A stretch of DNA of 64,000 nucleotides from Amia ocellicauda (GCF_036373705.1 NC_089863.1:1262501-1326500); one strand, 5' to 3'; positions 1 through 13,130 are shown, counted from the first letter of the stretch. The notes: generated by a model from the letters alone, not told the origin. A program made the numbers and translations.

Positions 1-215
1 AGACTCGCACAGAGAGACACAGAGACACTCACACAGAGACTCACACAGAGACGCAGAGACACACAGGGACACACAGAGACACACAGGGACACACAGAGAC
101 ACCAAGACATAGAGACTCACACAGAGACGCAGAGACGCAGAGACACACAGAGACACACACACAGAAACACACAGAGAGACAGAGACACACACAAAGAGAG
201 ACATAGAGAGTGTTG
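1..215. repeat. CA/GA-rich decamer satellite
   Basis: Imperfect tandem copies of a unit close to ACACAGAGAC run from the window edge. They lie in an intron of the lipoxygenase gene or upstream of it. Reading frames here are low-complexity and are not taken as coding. Confidence 0.85.
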
Positions 216-801
216 TCCCACCTCCTATTGTACATCGCCTGTGAGAAACCAGCCAATCACAGAGCAGCACTTCCATACATTCCTACACCTTTTCTTCCTC
301 TACGTCTTGTTATTTATTGGTAGATGCACTTATCCAGGACAAGCTACATGTTACACAATAAGGAACTGAAGCATGACAAAAGTGCAGCAGTAAAACTCAG
401 TACATGACAATAAGTACGTGTCCTGTGAGGACACAGTGGGGTTGTGTGTGAACGTGCCGCGCTGCTCTCGCCCACACGGCACCAGAGGACCTCTCTGACT
501 CAACACAGCCTCCCCTCACAGCATCTGGAGATATGTGGTCCGCCTGTGACAATGTGACCGAACCTATGCATACTGTAACAGTGCCGTGTGTCTCATGGCG
601 CTGTGCGGCTGGGATTGGTGCCAGGTGAGGTGAGGTGAGACGGTCAGATTAGCGCAACACACCCTGGTGACCACAGTGGGACAGCAGAGACTGCGTCACT
701 CACTGCTGGTGTGTGTGTGTGTCCCATTGGCTATGGGACCCCTGATCGACTGCTAATTGGCTATGGAACCCCTGATTGACTGTTGTTTCTGTCCCCAACA
801 G
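216..801 (+). other. lipoxygenase intron sequence, no exon seen
   Basis: This stretch precedes the first recognisable lipoxygenase exon. I searched it for the preceding exon of the family and found none, so that exon should lie left of the window. Around 308-346 there is a faded LINE-type tail resembling 'TTATCCAGG...'. At 726-785 two near-identical 30-bp copies beginning ATTGGCTATG lie just before the splice acceptor. Confidence 0.5.
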
Positions 802-1310
802 AAGGGCAACATCTTCCTGTGTGACTACGCCATCCTGGACGGGCTCCCAGCCAACCGGCTCAACAACCGGGACCAGCACCTGGCCGCCCCCCTGTGCCTG
901 CTGCACCTGAGCGCCGAGGGCCACCTGCTGCCCATTGCCATCCAGGTGTGTGTGCGTGCATGCATGTGAGAGTGTGTGCAAGTGTGTGTGTACAATGAGT
1001 GTGTGTGCGTGTGTGGTGCGTGTGTGTGTGTGCGCGTGAGTGAGTGCGTGTGCGTGTGTTATTGCTCTCTCTGCTCTCTGCCCCCGGCTCTGACCCGCAG
1101 CTGTCCCAGAGGCCCGGCCCGTCCAGTCCAGTGTTCCTGCGCAGCGACTCGGCCCAGGACTGGCTGCTGGCCAAGGTGTTCGTCCGCTGCGCCGAGTTCT
1201 GCCTGCACCAGCTGGTGTCACACCTGCTGCGCACTCACCTGATCGCCGAGGCCTTCACTGTCGCAACGCTGCGCTGCCTGCCCTCGGCACACCCGCTGGC
1301 CAAGGTGACG

Positions 1311-1343
<33 letters not shown>

Positions 1344-3145
1344 GCTCTCTCTCCCTCTGTATTGTGCTGTACTGTGTTGTATTGTGTTGTGTGTCTTTGC
1401 TGCCCCTAGCTGCTGGTGCCGCACACTCGCTACACCCTGCAGGTCAACGCTCTGAGCAGAGACAGGCTGCTGGGGGAGCAGGGCATCTTCAACAAGGTAA
1501 ATGCACAACACCAAACAACACAGCACAGCACAAAAACACAACACAACCACACTGCACAAAAACAATAGTAGGTAGGTAGGTTGTGGTTGTGGTTGTGGTA
1601 GTAAAGGTCTGGCAGGAGAGGGAACTCTGCCCGGCAGTAACCCCAGCCGGGGTGTTGTGTGTTGTCGTCCCTGTCAGTACATGTGCGTCGGGCACGCCGG
1701 GGCCATCCAGCTAATGCAGAGAGCCATGGCCCAGCTGAGCTACAGCGCCCTCTGCCTGCCGGAGGACATCGCTGCGCGCGGCCTGGAGACGCTGCCACAC
1801 TTCTACTACCGGGACGACGGGCTGCGGCTGTGGGCCTGCATCGGGAGGTGCGCTGGCACTGCCACGGCAAACACACAACCGCACGGACACACAACTGTGT
1901 CTTATTCACTCATCACCTCTATGTGTGTATGTGTGTGTGTGTGTGTGTGTCTCTGTGTGTCTCTGCGTCTCTGTCTGTGTCTCTGTGTCTGTGTCTCTGT
2001 GTGTGTGTGTATGCGTGTGTGTGTGCGCAGGTTTGTGCGGGGTCTGGTGCAGCTCTATTACCCCAGTGACATGGCTATCCAGCAGGACGTGGAGCTGCAG
2101 ATCTGGATCTCTGAGATCTTCACCCACGGTTTCCTGGGGCGAGAGGACAGTGGTGAGAGAGGATGACACAGTGGGGATGGCACAGAGGGGACGACACTGT
2201 GGGAATATGGCATCTAGGAATAGGAATGACACTCTCCTTCTCCCTCTAAAATTCAAATTCAAATTTCTAATCTCTCCCTCTCTCTCTCTTTCACACACAC
2301 AGGTATCCCTCAGTCTTTCAGGACAGTAGAAGAGGTCATCAAGTTCATGACCATGGTTATCTTCACAGTGTCCGCCCAGCATGCTGCGGTCAACAGCGGC
2401 CAGGTGTGTAGACTGACCTACTGACCTGTCCCCTCAACCAACTGACTGGACTGAACTGGACTGGACTGGACTGGACTGGACTGTAGAGTCACTGACTGGA
2501 CTGGACTGGACGGCAGAGTCACTGACTGGACTGGACTGGACTGGACTGCAAAGTCACTGACTGGACTGGATTGCTGCAGAGTCACTGACTGGACTGGACT
2601 GGACTAGACTGTACTGCAGAGTCACTGACTCCTGTTTTCTCTCTCTCTCTCCTCTCTCTCAGTATGACTTCCATGGCTGGATGCCGAATGCCCCCTCGGC
2701 GCTGCAGAGAGCTCCTCCCACCACCAAGGGGCGCTCCTCGGCACAGCAGCTGCTGCAGACGCTGCCGGACGTCAACGTGACGGTGCACATCATGGAGGCC
2801 GTGTGGGTGCTGAGCCAGCCCTCCTCCGACAGTGTGAGTCACCAGGGGGCGTCCCGTGTGTCTCTGTCCTGTGTCCGTGTATCAGTCCTATCACTGCAAC
2901 TCTGTGTTTGAATAGAATTTGGATCACAGTCCTGACCTGGTCACAGACTCCATGTCCCGCTGCAGGTGCCACTGGGTCAGTACCCAGAGGAGCGCTTCAC
3001 TGAGGCCGGGCCCCGCAAGCTGATCCAGACGCTGCAGGAGGAGCTGAAGACCCTGAGTGAGGACATCAAGACCAGGAACGAGAAACTGGAGCTGCCCTAC
3101 CCCTACCTGAGCCCTGAGCATATCGAGAGCAGCGTGGCCATCTGA
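802..3145 (+). CDS. aloxe3: Lipoxygenase, ALOXE3/ALOX12B-like, C-terminal 392 residues (5' end outside window)
   Basis: Non-haem iron dioxygenase acting on polyunsaturated fatty acids; epidermal-type members act as 12R-lipoxygenase or hydroperoxide isomerase. Exons: 802-945, 1101-1304, 1410-1496, 1678-1847, 2031-2152, 2303-2403, 2663-2833, 2966-3145. Lengths 144, 204, 87, 170, 122, 101 and 171 are those typical of animal ALOX exons 7-13. All iron ligands are visible: two His in [12 protein letters not shown] (exon 1101-1304), His and Asn in [11 protein letters not shown] (exon 2303-2403), and the C-terminal Ile of SSVAI. The stop is TGA at 3143. Similarity of MPNAPS and [11 protein letters not shown] to human ALOXE3, plus the adjacent HES7-type genes, favours ALOXE3; ALOX12B or another fish paralog remains possible. 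The residue aligning with the Ala/Gly stereocontrol site looks like Ser (see findings). The PLAT domain and early catalytic exons are outside the window. Confidence 0.93.
1921..2020 (+). repeat. TG/TCTG microsatellite in lipoxygenase intron
   Basis: (TG)n grading into TCTGTGTC repeats, ending against the polypyrimidine tract of the acceptor at 2030. Confidence 0.8.
2440..2640 (+). repeat. (CTGGA)n pentamer repeat with 'GCAGAGTCACTGA' interruptions
   Basis: Pentamer CTGGA copies are grouped into higher-order blocks, each ending in a variant of GCAGAGTCACTGA. The array lies in the lipoxygenase intron before the exon at 2663. A (TCAAAT)n-like stretch at 2249-2268 in the preceding intron resembles the tail of the LINE family described at 60,357. 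Confidence 0.8.
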
Positions 3146-3477
3146 GCTGAGCCTCCACACACTGGCTATACACTGACACACACACTGATACACACACAGA
3201 CACACACACTAACTACACACTAACACACACTGACACACACACACACACACACTGAAATACACACTGACCACTACACCGACTCCACTGACCACACACTGAA
3301 GATCACAAGTGCTCTGTTGCTTCCCTGCGAAAGGCGCTATACACAATCAAAATTGATTGATTGGTTTAATGAAGACACGGCGGGAAATGAATGCAAAGCG
3401 GCGTTTTTGTGACAGCCAGAGGGCGCCGCAGCCTCGCTGAGAGATCGACTTGCTGGAGAGAGAGACGACTGGACCTG

Positions 3478-3482
<5 letters not shown>

Positions 3483-3550
<68 letters not shown>

Positions 3551-3573
3551 CGAGAGAGAGAGAGAGAGAGAGA
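3483..3573 (+). repeat. (GA)n microsatellite
   Basis: About 90 bp of nearly pure GA with a few GAGC interruptions, followed by TATC/TCTG tetranucleotide runs to about 3,680. Confidence 0.9.
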
Positions 3574-3691
3574 CTATGCCATTTATTTTCTTCCATCTAT
3601 CTATCTGTCTATGCGTCTGTCTATCTATGTAGGCATGTATCTATCAATCTATCTATCTGTCTCTCTATCTCCGTCTATGTAAATCATGTAT

Positions 3692-3810
3692 CAAATTAAA
3701 ATGAGCTTTATTGGCATGGCGTTCTGGTGTTGGCAAAGCTTACAACAAACATTGCAGCCACAGAAAAACGCGAAACAACAAGAAAACACACACAACACAA
3801 TATAAAACAG
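3692..3810 (-). mobile_element. LINE 3' end, (TTTGAA)n-tail family, decayed
   Basis: On the minus strand the sequence ends in CCAATAAAGCTCATTTTAA, the same AATAAAGC-type terminus seen at 60,357. It is a truncated non-LTR retrotransposon 3' end. The clade is not certain; Tx1/L1-like is a guess. Confidence 0.5.
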
Positions 3811-3904
3811 GACATCCTATCTATCTATAATTATCATAATAATGTATTTGGCTGATGCCGTTGTCCAAGGTTGTCAATTAGAAGCTATTCAAGGTAAACA
3901 GACA

Positions 3905-3905
3905 T

Positions 3906-3962
<57 letters not shown>

Positions 3963-3963
3963 G
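3905..3963 (+). repeat. (AAT)n microsatellite
   Basis: Trinucleotide run next to a degenerate LINE-like tail at 3,835-3,875 ('GGCTGATGCCGTTGTCC'). Confidence 0.9.
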
Positions 3964-4083
3964 GCATAATAATAATAAATATTAGTACTACTAATACAAA
4001 TATACATGATTAAATAAGGTAGTCAAACAGTAGCATCGGAGTCTATCTGACACATAGAGGCAGACTTTAGGACGGAGGAGAGC

Positions 4084-4205
4084 TGGACACACAGACACAG
4101 AGACACACAGAGACACACAGACACAGAGACACAGAGACACACAGACACAGAGACACACAGACACACAGACACAGAGACACAGAGACATACGGACACACAG
4201 ACAGG
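4084..4205 (-). repeat. ACACAGAGAC decamer satellite
   Basis: Same unit type as at the window start; reading frames through it are artefacts of the repeat. Confidence 0.85.
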
Positions 4206-5449
4206 CGGACGGACAGACAGACTCTTGCTAAGCGGAGGGGCCGGGCGGGACGGGGGCCCCACTGCGCGCTCAGTGCCCGTGTTTTGCACATCAATGGCGC
4301 TGGGGGCCCCTCTCGGCGCAGGACCACCCCCCCAAACACACACAATACTGCCATACACACACACGCACACACACTGCGGGCAATTAGTGTCGACTGGAGG
4401 AGCACCCCCCGCCGAGGATTAAAACTGCATGAATAATAAGAGCAGATAGAAAGAAAATAGAGAAAGAAAGGAAATAAGAAAGGATCACTTAAAGCAATAT
4501 GGCCCTAATACACCCCAATACCCCCATACCCCCCCAACACACACACACACAACTACCCCCCAACACGCTCGCGGGAGAAGGACTGGAGACACGAGAGAGG
4601 GCCATTTCAGTTCCCAGCATTAGATTAATTAATTAATGAACTGATTAAACAACACTCTAGTACTAGTGATGCTGCCATCTAAAATAAATACTAATAATAA
4701 CAATAAGGACAGTGTCTAAATAAATCAATTAACACAATATTACGAATCGAGCGAATTCTTTGAATCGTAAATCTCTCCCTCTCCCTCTCCCTCCTTCTCT
4801 CTCTCTCTCTCTCTGAAGTTGTTAATAAGTATGATCCGGGATTTGCGCTGTTTGAAGGGATTAGCGGGTATTAAACGGGCATTAGCGGCGCGGCGGAGCG
4901 GCGCACAGGACCCCGCTGGCAGGACAGGGGCGGGGGGTCTGCGGAAGGACAGTCTGTTGGCTGTGGGTGAGGTGCGCGTCCCAGTCTGATGGGATGATAT
5001 AGCGTGCAGGGAATGGGGGCAGTTTATAGCGGGTAGGAGCTAGTTTAAATGGTGCAGTTTATTGGGGGTAGTTTAAAGGGGTATCGGTGATGGGTTATAC
5101 TTTTCTCATACATCATGTCAATAATTGGACATTGAAATGCAAAGTGCCGAGGGGCTGGGGCAGATTCCTCCACACCCACGGGTCTCCTGTAGGTCAAAGT
5201 CAATACGGACACCCCCGAGTCAGGGTGGCGGCGTGGGAGCGGGCTGTGCGCTGGTCTGCCGAGAAAGAGTCCACACCCGCCCGAAGCAAACTGCTTTCAT
5301 TTAGGATTTCTCTTTTATAACTTGTTAGTGCTGACTGGGAAAACGTCACACCCCGCACCCCGCACCCCGCACCTCCCACCTCCACTGCCGGCCGGCTCTC
5401 CCACGGTCACACCGCCGGCGCTTCAAAGGGCTGCAGGGCTGAATTTCAG

Positions 5450-5895
<446 letters not shown>

Positions 5896-6102
5896 TGGGG
5901 GGTGGGGGGGGTACTATCGAGCACAAACACAAAAAATCCATCGAATAATAAAATGAATAGTAGAAAATGTATATAGAAAATCAGAGACCCGGCTGGACTC
6001 TGATTATCGTTTCGCTGCTGCTTTACTTTACTGGTTCTTTTTCTTCATATCTCTATTATCGGTAGTAGTGAACTAACAGCAGTAATACTGGCCTTGCGTA
6101 GT

Positions 6103-6345
6103 CAGATGCGCAGACACACTGCGCTGTGTCATTGCTCTCAGATGCGCAGACACACTGCGCTGTGTCATTGCTCTCAGATGCGCAGACACACTGCGCTGTG
6201 TCATTGCTCTCAGATGCGCAGACACACTGCGCTGTGTCATTGCTCTCAGATGCGCAGACACACTGCGCTGTGTCATTGCTCTCAGATGCGCAGACACACT
6301 GCGCTGTGTCATTGCTCTCAGATGCGCAGACACACTGCGCTGTGT
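6103..6345 (+). repeat. 36-bp minisatellite
   Basis: Close to seven tandem copies of a 36-bp unit beginning CAGATGCGCAGACACACTGC, nearly identical to each other. Each unit contains GACACA-CTGCGC-TGTGTC, which can fold into a short hairpin. Frames stay open only because 36 is divisible by 3 and the unit lacks stops. Confidence 0.92.
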
Positions 6346-6487
6346 GCCGCCACGCGCCGGACTCCACACCTCGCGCTGCCCCCCCCACGGCTCGTGCCTG
6401 CAGGCCAGCGCGTGCGCACAGGTGGGCGCGTGTGCTGGCGTTGTTACCGCGCGACACCTTCCCATCTGCGACAACAACAACAACAAC

Positions 6488-6612
6488 CAGTGTCCCCCCC
6501 CTGCCGTGTCCCAGTGTCCCCCCCCTGCCGTGTCCCAGTGTCCCCCCCCTGCCGTGTCCCAGTGTCCCACCCTGCCGTGTCCCAGTGTCCCCACCCTGCC
6601 GTGTCCCAGTGT
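6488..6612 (+). repeat. 24-bp minisatellite, C-rich
   Basis: Five copies of CAGTGTCCCCC(CC)CTGCCGTGTCC. The C runs shorten in the last two copies. Confidence 0.9.
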
Positions 6613-7203
6613 CCCTGTGTGAGTTGCAGCCCCGCCGTGTAACCCACACTACACCATACAGAGGCGCTCCTCAGTTCTGTGTGCGTCCCTGTCCTGACTG
6701 CGATTTCAAAAAGAAGAACCTTGTATTGTATTGTAATGTATTGTTTGTTAATGTTTTGTGGGACATGGGGATGTGTAACTGACCGACTGACTGACACACT
6801 GACTCACTGACACACTGACTGGCACACTCACTGATTTACCGACTGAACGATACACTGCTCGACACACTGGCCGGCTCTCAGGCTGGTCTCTAGAGGCTCT
6901 GGTCTCTAGAGGCTCTACCTCTTTGATCGGCAGCCTCAGACGCGCAGGCACGACACCTCGAGAGCCCTGCACGTGGCCCTGCTCGTGTGGGCGGGCGTGC
7001 AGGTGAGAGGAGAGCATGCATTCCTCTGTCCCCCCCTCTCCCTCTCCTCTCCTCTCCTCATCAGTCCCAGCGCTGCTTTAAAACACTTTCTAGAGCCCAA
7101 ATATTTCACCAGGAGTTTCCACTTGAACAATAACATTCACATCCACCAAAGTTTCATAAAACACAAATTAGACACAGTCAACATGTATTTAATAAAGTTT
7201 TTT

Positions 7204-7209
7204 TTTATT
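7204..7209 (-). terminator. Polyadenylation signal of the her7-like gene
   Basis: AATAAA on the minus strand about 640 bases after the stop codon, in an AT-rich region (7,130-7,700) that fits a 3' UTR. Assignment is by position only. Confidence 0.5.
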
Positions 7210-7850
7210 TCAAAATATACATAAAATATCTGTGACATACGCATTTTAAATATATATTAAGCCGTCCGTGAACCCGTGTCCGCAGCTCTCGTTTGAAACG
7301 GAAGGACTCGGTGTGCCGGTCGGGGGGTGTGCGGTTATTTGGACCAGAGATGGAAAAGAAAAAAGGCATAATAAAAATAAACGTGTGCATAAAATAGATT
7401 TAAATTCTTATATACAACACAGGGAGATGCGTCGCCCTGCAGTGAAGTCATTGTGTGCAGTGTGTGTGAAGCAGCGTGGTGAGCATTTCTAATTTAAAAT
7501 GGGATATTTTGTGCAAAAACAATAAATTACAATATAGGACACCAGTACAGTACACACTGGAAAAACGAACAGCTACACTTTGACACAAGGGGAACATTTT
7601 GCTCATTTCCGACAACAGTTTTTTGTTTTATATACATATATACACAAACTGTCACAGGGACATATATCTCTCTATGTACAGATTAAATACAGTTTGATCG
7701 AGGCGCAGGGGTGCTCCAGTGTGGCTGTGCGGGTGGAGCCCAGCTGCATCCCAGTGTCTCTCACAGTGTCTCAGTCTTTGTCTCTCGCAGTGTCTTCTCG
7801 GTCTCTCTCCCTTCCCCTCTCCGTCCTCTTGAACGCAGGGTGGGGGTGGT

Positions 7851-9263
7851 CTATGGCCAGGGTCTCCACACAGCCGCAGGTTGTTGGTCAGCAGCGACGC
7901 GGGGTGGAGGTGGCAAGGGTGGCAGAGTTTTGGCTGGTGATGGGGGGCCCCTGGAGACGTTGGGGTCGGCGAGGCTCAGCTTGGCCCTGTGACGGGGGGT
8001 GGACGAGGCGGAGGGGGTGGGCACAGCATGGGCGGGGGGACAGCGCCGGACCCTCGTCCCGCTGCCCTGCGGAGAGGGGACGCACTGGGACAGGCGGAGG
8101 GCGACGCTGGTGTCCAGGGACAGCCCTCTCTGTGCCTGCTGGGGGGACCCCTCGCCCTCCCCCTGCAGAAAGTGCACTGCACGGCCCAGACAGGCGGAGA
8201 AGCCCTCCTGGTACTCGCCCCCGCCGTGGCCCCCTGCGTTGCCCCACTGTCGCAGGAACTGCACCGTGCTCTCCAGGATCCTGGCTTTCTCCACACGGGG
8301 ACTCAGCAAGCCCTGAGAGAGAGGGAGGGAGGGGTTAATACAGAGGCAGAGACCCAGTGGTCAGTGCAGTAACAGCGGTGTGCAGGGGACAGGGGACAGG
8401 GGACAGGGGACAGGGGGCCGGGCATGCTCACCTGGGCGTGGTCTCCCTGCAGCAGCATCGCTCGGAGGCTCTCCAGGCTGCGGTTCATTCGCTCCCTGCG
8501 CCGGCGCTCCAGCAATGGCTTCAACAGCTGATCGGAGAGAAAGGACAGGGGTCAGAGACACAGAAAAAGAGAGGACAGTGCCCAGAGAGAGGGGACAGGG
8601 GTTAGAGAGAGGACAGGGGCCAGAGACACGGAAAGAGAGAGGGGACAGGGGCCAGAGAGAGGAAGAGAGTTTATGTATATGTATGCATCATCTCTCACTC
8701 TGTATCCATACACGTGTATGTGTCCATGTGTGTGTTTGTATGATTTAAAATGAGTGTACATACACATATGTAGGCATGCATGTATTGTGTACTTACTGTC
8801 CACATCTCACTCCCTGTTAAGGCACGGCCACAGTGTGTACAGAGGTGAGGTGTGTGGTTACTGTAGGTCTGTCTGCAATTGTGCTGGCAATTCCACAAAT
8901 GTCTGTCGTGCCATTAATGCACCGTTTGAATGAGAGAGAGAGAGAGACAGAGAGAAGCAGCACAGAGGAGCCGCAGACAGATGTTGAAGAGACATTACAC
9001 TGCAGAGACGGACAGTGGAGAGCTACAGCGTCAACCGCGCATGTGCAGAACAGCTTCACTTTAACAGTTTTGCACGAGAAAATAATTAGAATGAATCACT
9101 ATACAATAAAGATGCGAATTCATTAGTATTGCTTAGTTTGACGCGGGGTGTCCTCCATACCCAGCCACTGAGCAGGATAATAGACAGTAATCAATCAGGC
9201 TGATCGATCTACCTTTCGATCCGGCTTCGCTGCCCCGGGCTGCGTCTCTCCCAGCAGTTTCAT
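7851..9263 (-). CDS. her7: HES7-type bHLH-Orange repressor, her7-like (202 aa)
   Basis: Transcriptional repressor of the Hairy/E(spl) family; family members oscillate in presomitic mesoderm and repress Notch-pathway and their own promoters. Exons on the minus strand: 9263-9213, 8527-8432, 8312-7851, all phase 0. The short first exon starts MKLLGETQPG. The basic region and helix 1 are in exon 2 (KPLLERRRRERMNRSLE, with the family proline). Helix 2 opens exon 3 (SPRVEKARILESTVQFL). A short Orange-like segment follows (about residues 83-105), then a Pro-rich tail ending in WRPWP, the Groucho/TLE recruitment motif. VEKARIL replaces the usual VEKAEIL in helix 2. There is no intron after helix 2, unlike the gene at 28,208. 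The N-terminus and ERRRRERxNRSLE recall zebrafish Her7 (from memory), so the her7 label is tentative; HES7 family membership is firm. Confidence 0.88.
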
Positions 9264-9404
9264 CTCGGCTCGGGTGGGCTCGGGTGGGTTCGGGCTGCGG
9301 CGGTATGAGTCGGTATGGCTCGGGTGGGTGTCTGTCTTGGCTCCTCGGCGGGTCGGTCTGCTCGGTGCCTGTGGTCTCTGAGGGCCCGGCGCCGCTACAG
9401 CCGC

Positions 9405-9411
9405 TTTTAAA
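9405..9411 (-). promoter_or_regulatory. TATA-like box of the her7-like gene
   Basis: TTTAAAA on the minus strand, about 140 bases before the start codon, predicting transcription from near 9,380. Upstream lie CCACGCCC GC-type boxes and a TGGGAAA (9,490) that partly matches the RBPJ site. Weak but correctly placed. Confidence 0.45.
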
Positions 9412-9539
9412 GATGCCTGAGGTTCTGACCACGCCCACTCGTTCACGTTGCCCCGCCCCGTCACACAGACCACGCCCCGTCCTGAGCGCTGGGAAAGTGC
9501 GGCTGGAGTCCATTCTCAATGCGCATAAATAACAATGAA

Positions 9540-10003
9540 CATAAATCAAGTTAAAAAAGGACTACTAATTAGAACTACTACCACAATTAATATTGATGAT
9601 TATAGTGCAGTATGAATATATAATGCATTGTAGGCTAATAATGCATTCTACTACGACATTCTATGATTTATTCTTGTGGTAATGTGGTGATTATTATTAG
9701 TAGTAGCAGAAGTAGTGTAGTAATAATAATAATAATAATAAATTTATACGACCAGGATACAAGGATAATACATTTAATGTAGTTATTCTCTCAGAAGGGG
9801 GTCCGAGTGTGTTGTGTAGTGTGTGTGATTAAGAATAATACAACGTCTGCTGCTGGTTGTGGTGATCAGATTTGCGCTTCATTAGCGGGGTTCTGCGGGA
9901 ACATAGGTTCATGATTCCGGGGCAGAAACATGGAAAATAAATGACATACAATGTGGAAACCATTCTGAACGCAGGAGAGAGACAGAAAACATTTACACTG
10001 GAG

Positions 10004-10046
<43 letters not shown>

Positions 10047-12424
10047 TTGGCAAACCAATTAGTTTAATCAAGGTTATGAACGTGTTTTGGACTCTGAGAG
10101 AAAGAGGGCGCGGGCTGCAGTAGGTTTTAATGTCCGTGTCAAAGCGGTGTAGTTTGTGATGCTAATGAAACCATCGGGCGCATTTGAATTTGAATTTGAA
10201 TTTGACAAGGTGGGGGTGCGTGTGCGTGTTTCGGTGGGAGGAGGCTCGCACGTATTTGTGAACTTTCAATAAAACTACAATGCAGGGAGTGTGGCCGTGG
10301 GACCTGCGCTCACCCGTCCCTCCCTCCATCCATCTCCCTCTCTCACCCTCCTTTCTCTCTCTCTCTCGCACTGGCGTGTGAGCGGGCGGCGCGCTTTGAA
10401 GTGCATGCTCCTCAGAGTGGGCACACGACTGCTGCCCCCCACACGAGTACACACAGAGAGGGAGGGAGCTGTAAAACTATTGCGCTTTAATTGTGTTGTT
10501 GTGTATAGGCCCATTGCGCTCTCGTTACCGTGTCTGTAAAGGCCTTGGCGACGCGTGTCACGCCACTGAAGCTCGGTTTGAATTTGAATTTGAGAGAGGA
10601 GAGATGGGGGGAGGGTCTCTTTGATTAGCACCGTTCCTATAAATGTGAGGAACATCAGAACATGAGAGAGTTTACAATCGAGAGGAGCCCATCCGCCCCA
10701 TCGTGCTCGTTTGGTGTCCATTAATAACTAAGTGATCAAGGATCCTATCCAGTCTGTTTTTGAATGTCCCCAAATTGTCAATGTTCTAGCAATACAGGTG
10801 CGGTATTGGACGCGTCTCCACTTAATGGCCAGTCCAGTTCGCAGACTCCTGGACTGGAACCAGTGAAGAAGCAATAAGCAGCAATATCATCAGTTCCCAC
10901 CATTTGCCAAATGTGCTGGCTGGGCATATTTCCATGCAGGGACAAGGTAATCGCGCTCATCAATTAGACAGACAGACAGGGAGATATAGATATTGATTTA
11001 GATAAAAACATATTCATAGAAGAACTGATAGGTATCGCAGTAGACATGTCTTGTTTTGAACATGCTGCTCTCACCCCCCCGTCTGCAGAAACACACTGCA
11101 AGTGTGTCCCCTCTGTTCCCACGGCCCGAGCAGCACTGCGCTCAGGTGACAACTGGCATCTCTCTGAAGTCGCCGCCAAGGTGCCGACGGCGGCAGGTCG
11201 TAAATGCGCGTCTTTCCCTCCTTCTCTCCCAATCCCGAGAGAAGACAGCACCGCAGCGGCTCCCACACTCACACCTCGGGTGGGTGAAGGAGAGATGACC
11301 TGGGGTCCCCCGAGAGAGAGAGAGAGGGAGAGAGAGAGAGTCCGAGAGGTTAATCTCAGTCAAGCATTCAGCAACATCCTCTATCTCTCTCTCCTCCTCC
11401 TCTTCTCCCTTTTCCCTATCCCGCTCTCCCTCTCTGTCCCTCTCTCTCCGTCCCCCTCCCTCTCCCTCTCCGTCTCTGTGGCTTGGAATGTAGTGTCATG
11501 CCACAAATCTGTTAATTGATTAATTAATATTTTAATTAAACGTGGTAAAGCCGTCTGTAAGAAACACGAATCAATGGACAGATACAGAGTCTGGCAGAGA
11601 GCCGCTCCCTCTGCCGGCGCCGGGCTGGTCCTGCACTGTGGACAGACGGGGACAGAGACACCTGTCCTTACTGCGGACAGCGCTGTGTTGCACTGCGCCT
11701 GTTTTTTGTGGTGCAATAAATTTTCTTTTTGTGATATATTTGTGTGTGTGTCCATAGATAGAGTGGTATTAAAACAATAGACCCAGATTACAAAATTATG
11801 TTTTGGCAAGGTTATGGTTACTGTTCCGTTCGTTTACAAGGTTGCAGAATTTGGTCGTGAATATGTCCAGAAAACAGTGTAACACAACTTTGCAGAAGCG
11901 TTATCAAACCCTTGTCACAACATTGTAACAACCTTCCCACAATGTGACAAACAGCGCGCACGATGAACATCACTTTAGCTCCAGTTAGCATTTCTAGTGG
12001 TCAACACATGGTCGCAATGTTGTGTTGGCCCCAACCAACCCCCAACCTTGCGTTATCTGCGGAGGAGGTTCCAGCCGCGTTTCAGGCGCAGACAGTCATA
12101 CGTGTCGTATGTTTCACGGGGTATCGATGGACGTTTTTGATTGAGGCAGCGGATGGTCACGCACTGGTGGTGGGGGGGGGACACCGGACTGCCGACTTTC
12201 CCACGGGACACCTCTTGCCGGCGCGTGTCGTGTCGTCACCTCCACACGGGCGCGCGGGTGTCAGGACATCTGCCGTGCGCGAGAGAGCCGACACCTGGGG
12301 GCCAGTCACGCGACTCACCCCCCCACACCGACCCCCACCCCCACCTGTGCACTGCGCAGCTCTGCCTCTGTTGATTTACTATCACTGCACACCAAGCATG
12401 CCCGATAGACGTGCAGGACCTCAC
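9540..12424. other. Intergenic region between her7-like and satellite block, no gene seen
   Basis: AT-rich, with short (AAT)n and GA runs (9,720; 10,005-10,044). (TTTGAA)n stretches at 10,180-10,205 and 10,576-10,595 look like tails of the LINE family at 60,357. One LINE fragment is listed separately. CAACATTGTAACAACCTTCC-type sequence at 11,780-12,000 looks repetitive, but I could not assign it. No frame with recognisable protein content. Confidence 0.5.
10647..10790 (-). mobile_element. CR1-like LINE 3' end (fragment)
   Basis: Reverse complement of the 3' end shared with the copies at 22,777 and 24,853: 'GGATAGGATCCTTGATCACT' followed by 'TTATTAATGGACACC' and 'GGGCTCCTCTCG'. Severely 5'-truncated. 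Confidence 0.8.
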
Positions 12425-13130
12425 TGACATGCACACACTGACCCACACACACACTCACACACACACACTGAGACACAATGACTCACACACACACACTCAC
12501 ACACACTCACACACACACACTGAGACACAATGACTCACACACACACACACACACTCACACACACACACTGAGACACAATGACTCACACACACACACACAC
12601 ACTCTCACACACTGAGACACAATGACTCACACAATGACTCACACACACACACACACACTCTCACACACTGAGACACAATGACTCACACACACACTCACAC
12701 ACACTCACACACACACACTGAGACACAATGACTCACACACACACACTCACACACACACTCTCACACACTGAGACACAATGACTCACACACACTCACACAC
12801 ACAATGACTCACACACACACACACACACTCTCACACACTGAGACACAATGACTCACACACACACTCACACACACACACACACACACACTCTCACACACTG
12901 AGACACAATGACTCACACACACACTCACACACACTCACACACACACACACACACTCTCACACACTGAGACACAATGACTCACACACTCACACACACTCAC
13001 ACACACTGAGACACAATGACTCACACACTCACACACACTCACACACACACTCTCACACACACACACACACAATGACACACACACACACACACACACACAA
13101 TGACACACACACACACTCACACACACACAA
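12425..13130 (+). repeat. CA-rich satellite with CTGAGACACAATGACTCA units
   Basis: (CA)n tracts alternate with the motif CTGAGACACAATGACTCA across about 700 bp, a compound higher-order repeat. Frames through it are artefacts. Confidence 0.92.

Noticed and set aside
6103-6345. CRISPR-like array of 36-bp repeats
   Set aside because: Repeats abut each other with no unique spacers and the genome is eukaryotic. It is a minisatellite, and its open frames are a by-product of the 36-bp period.
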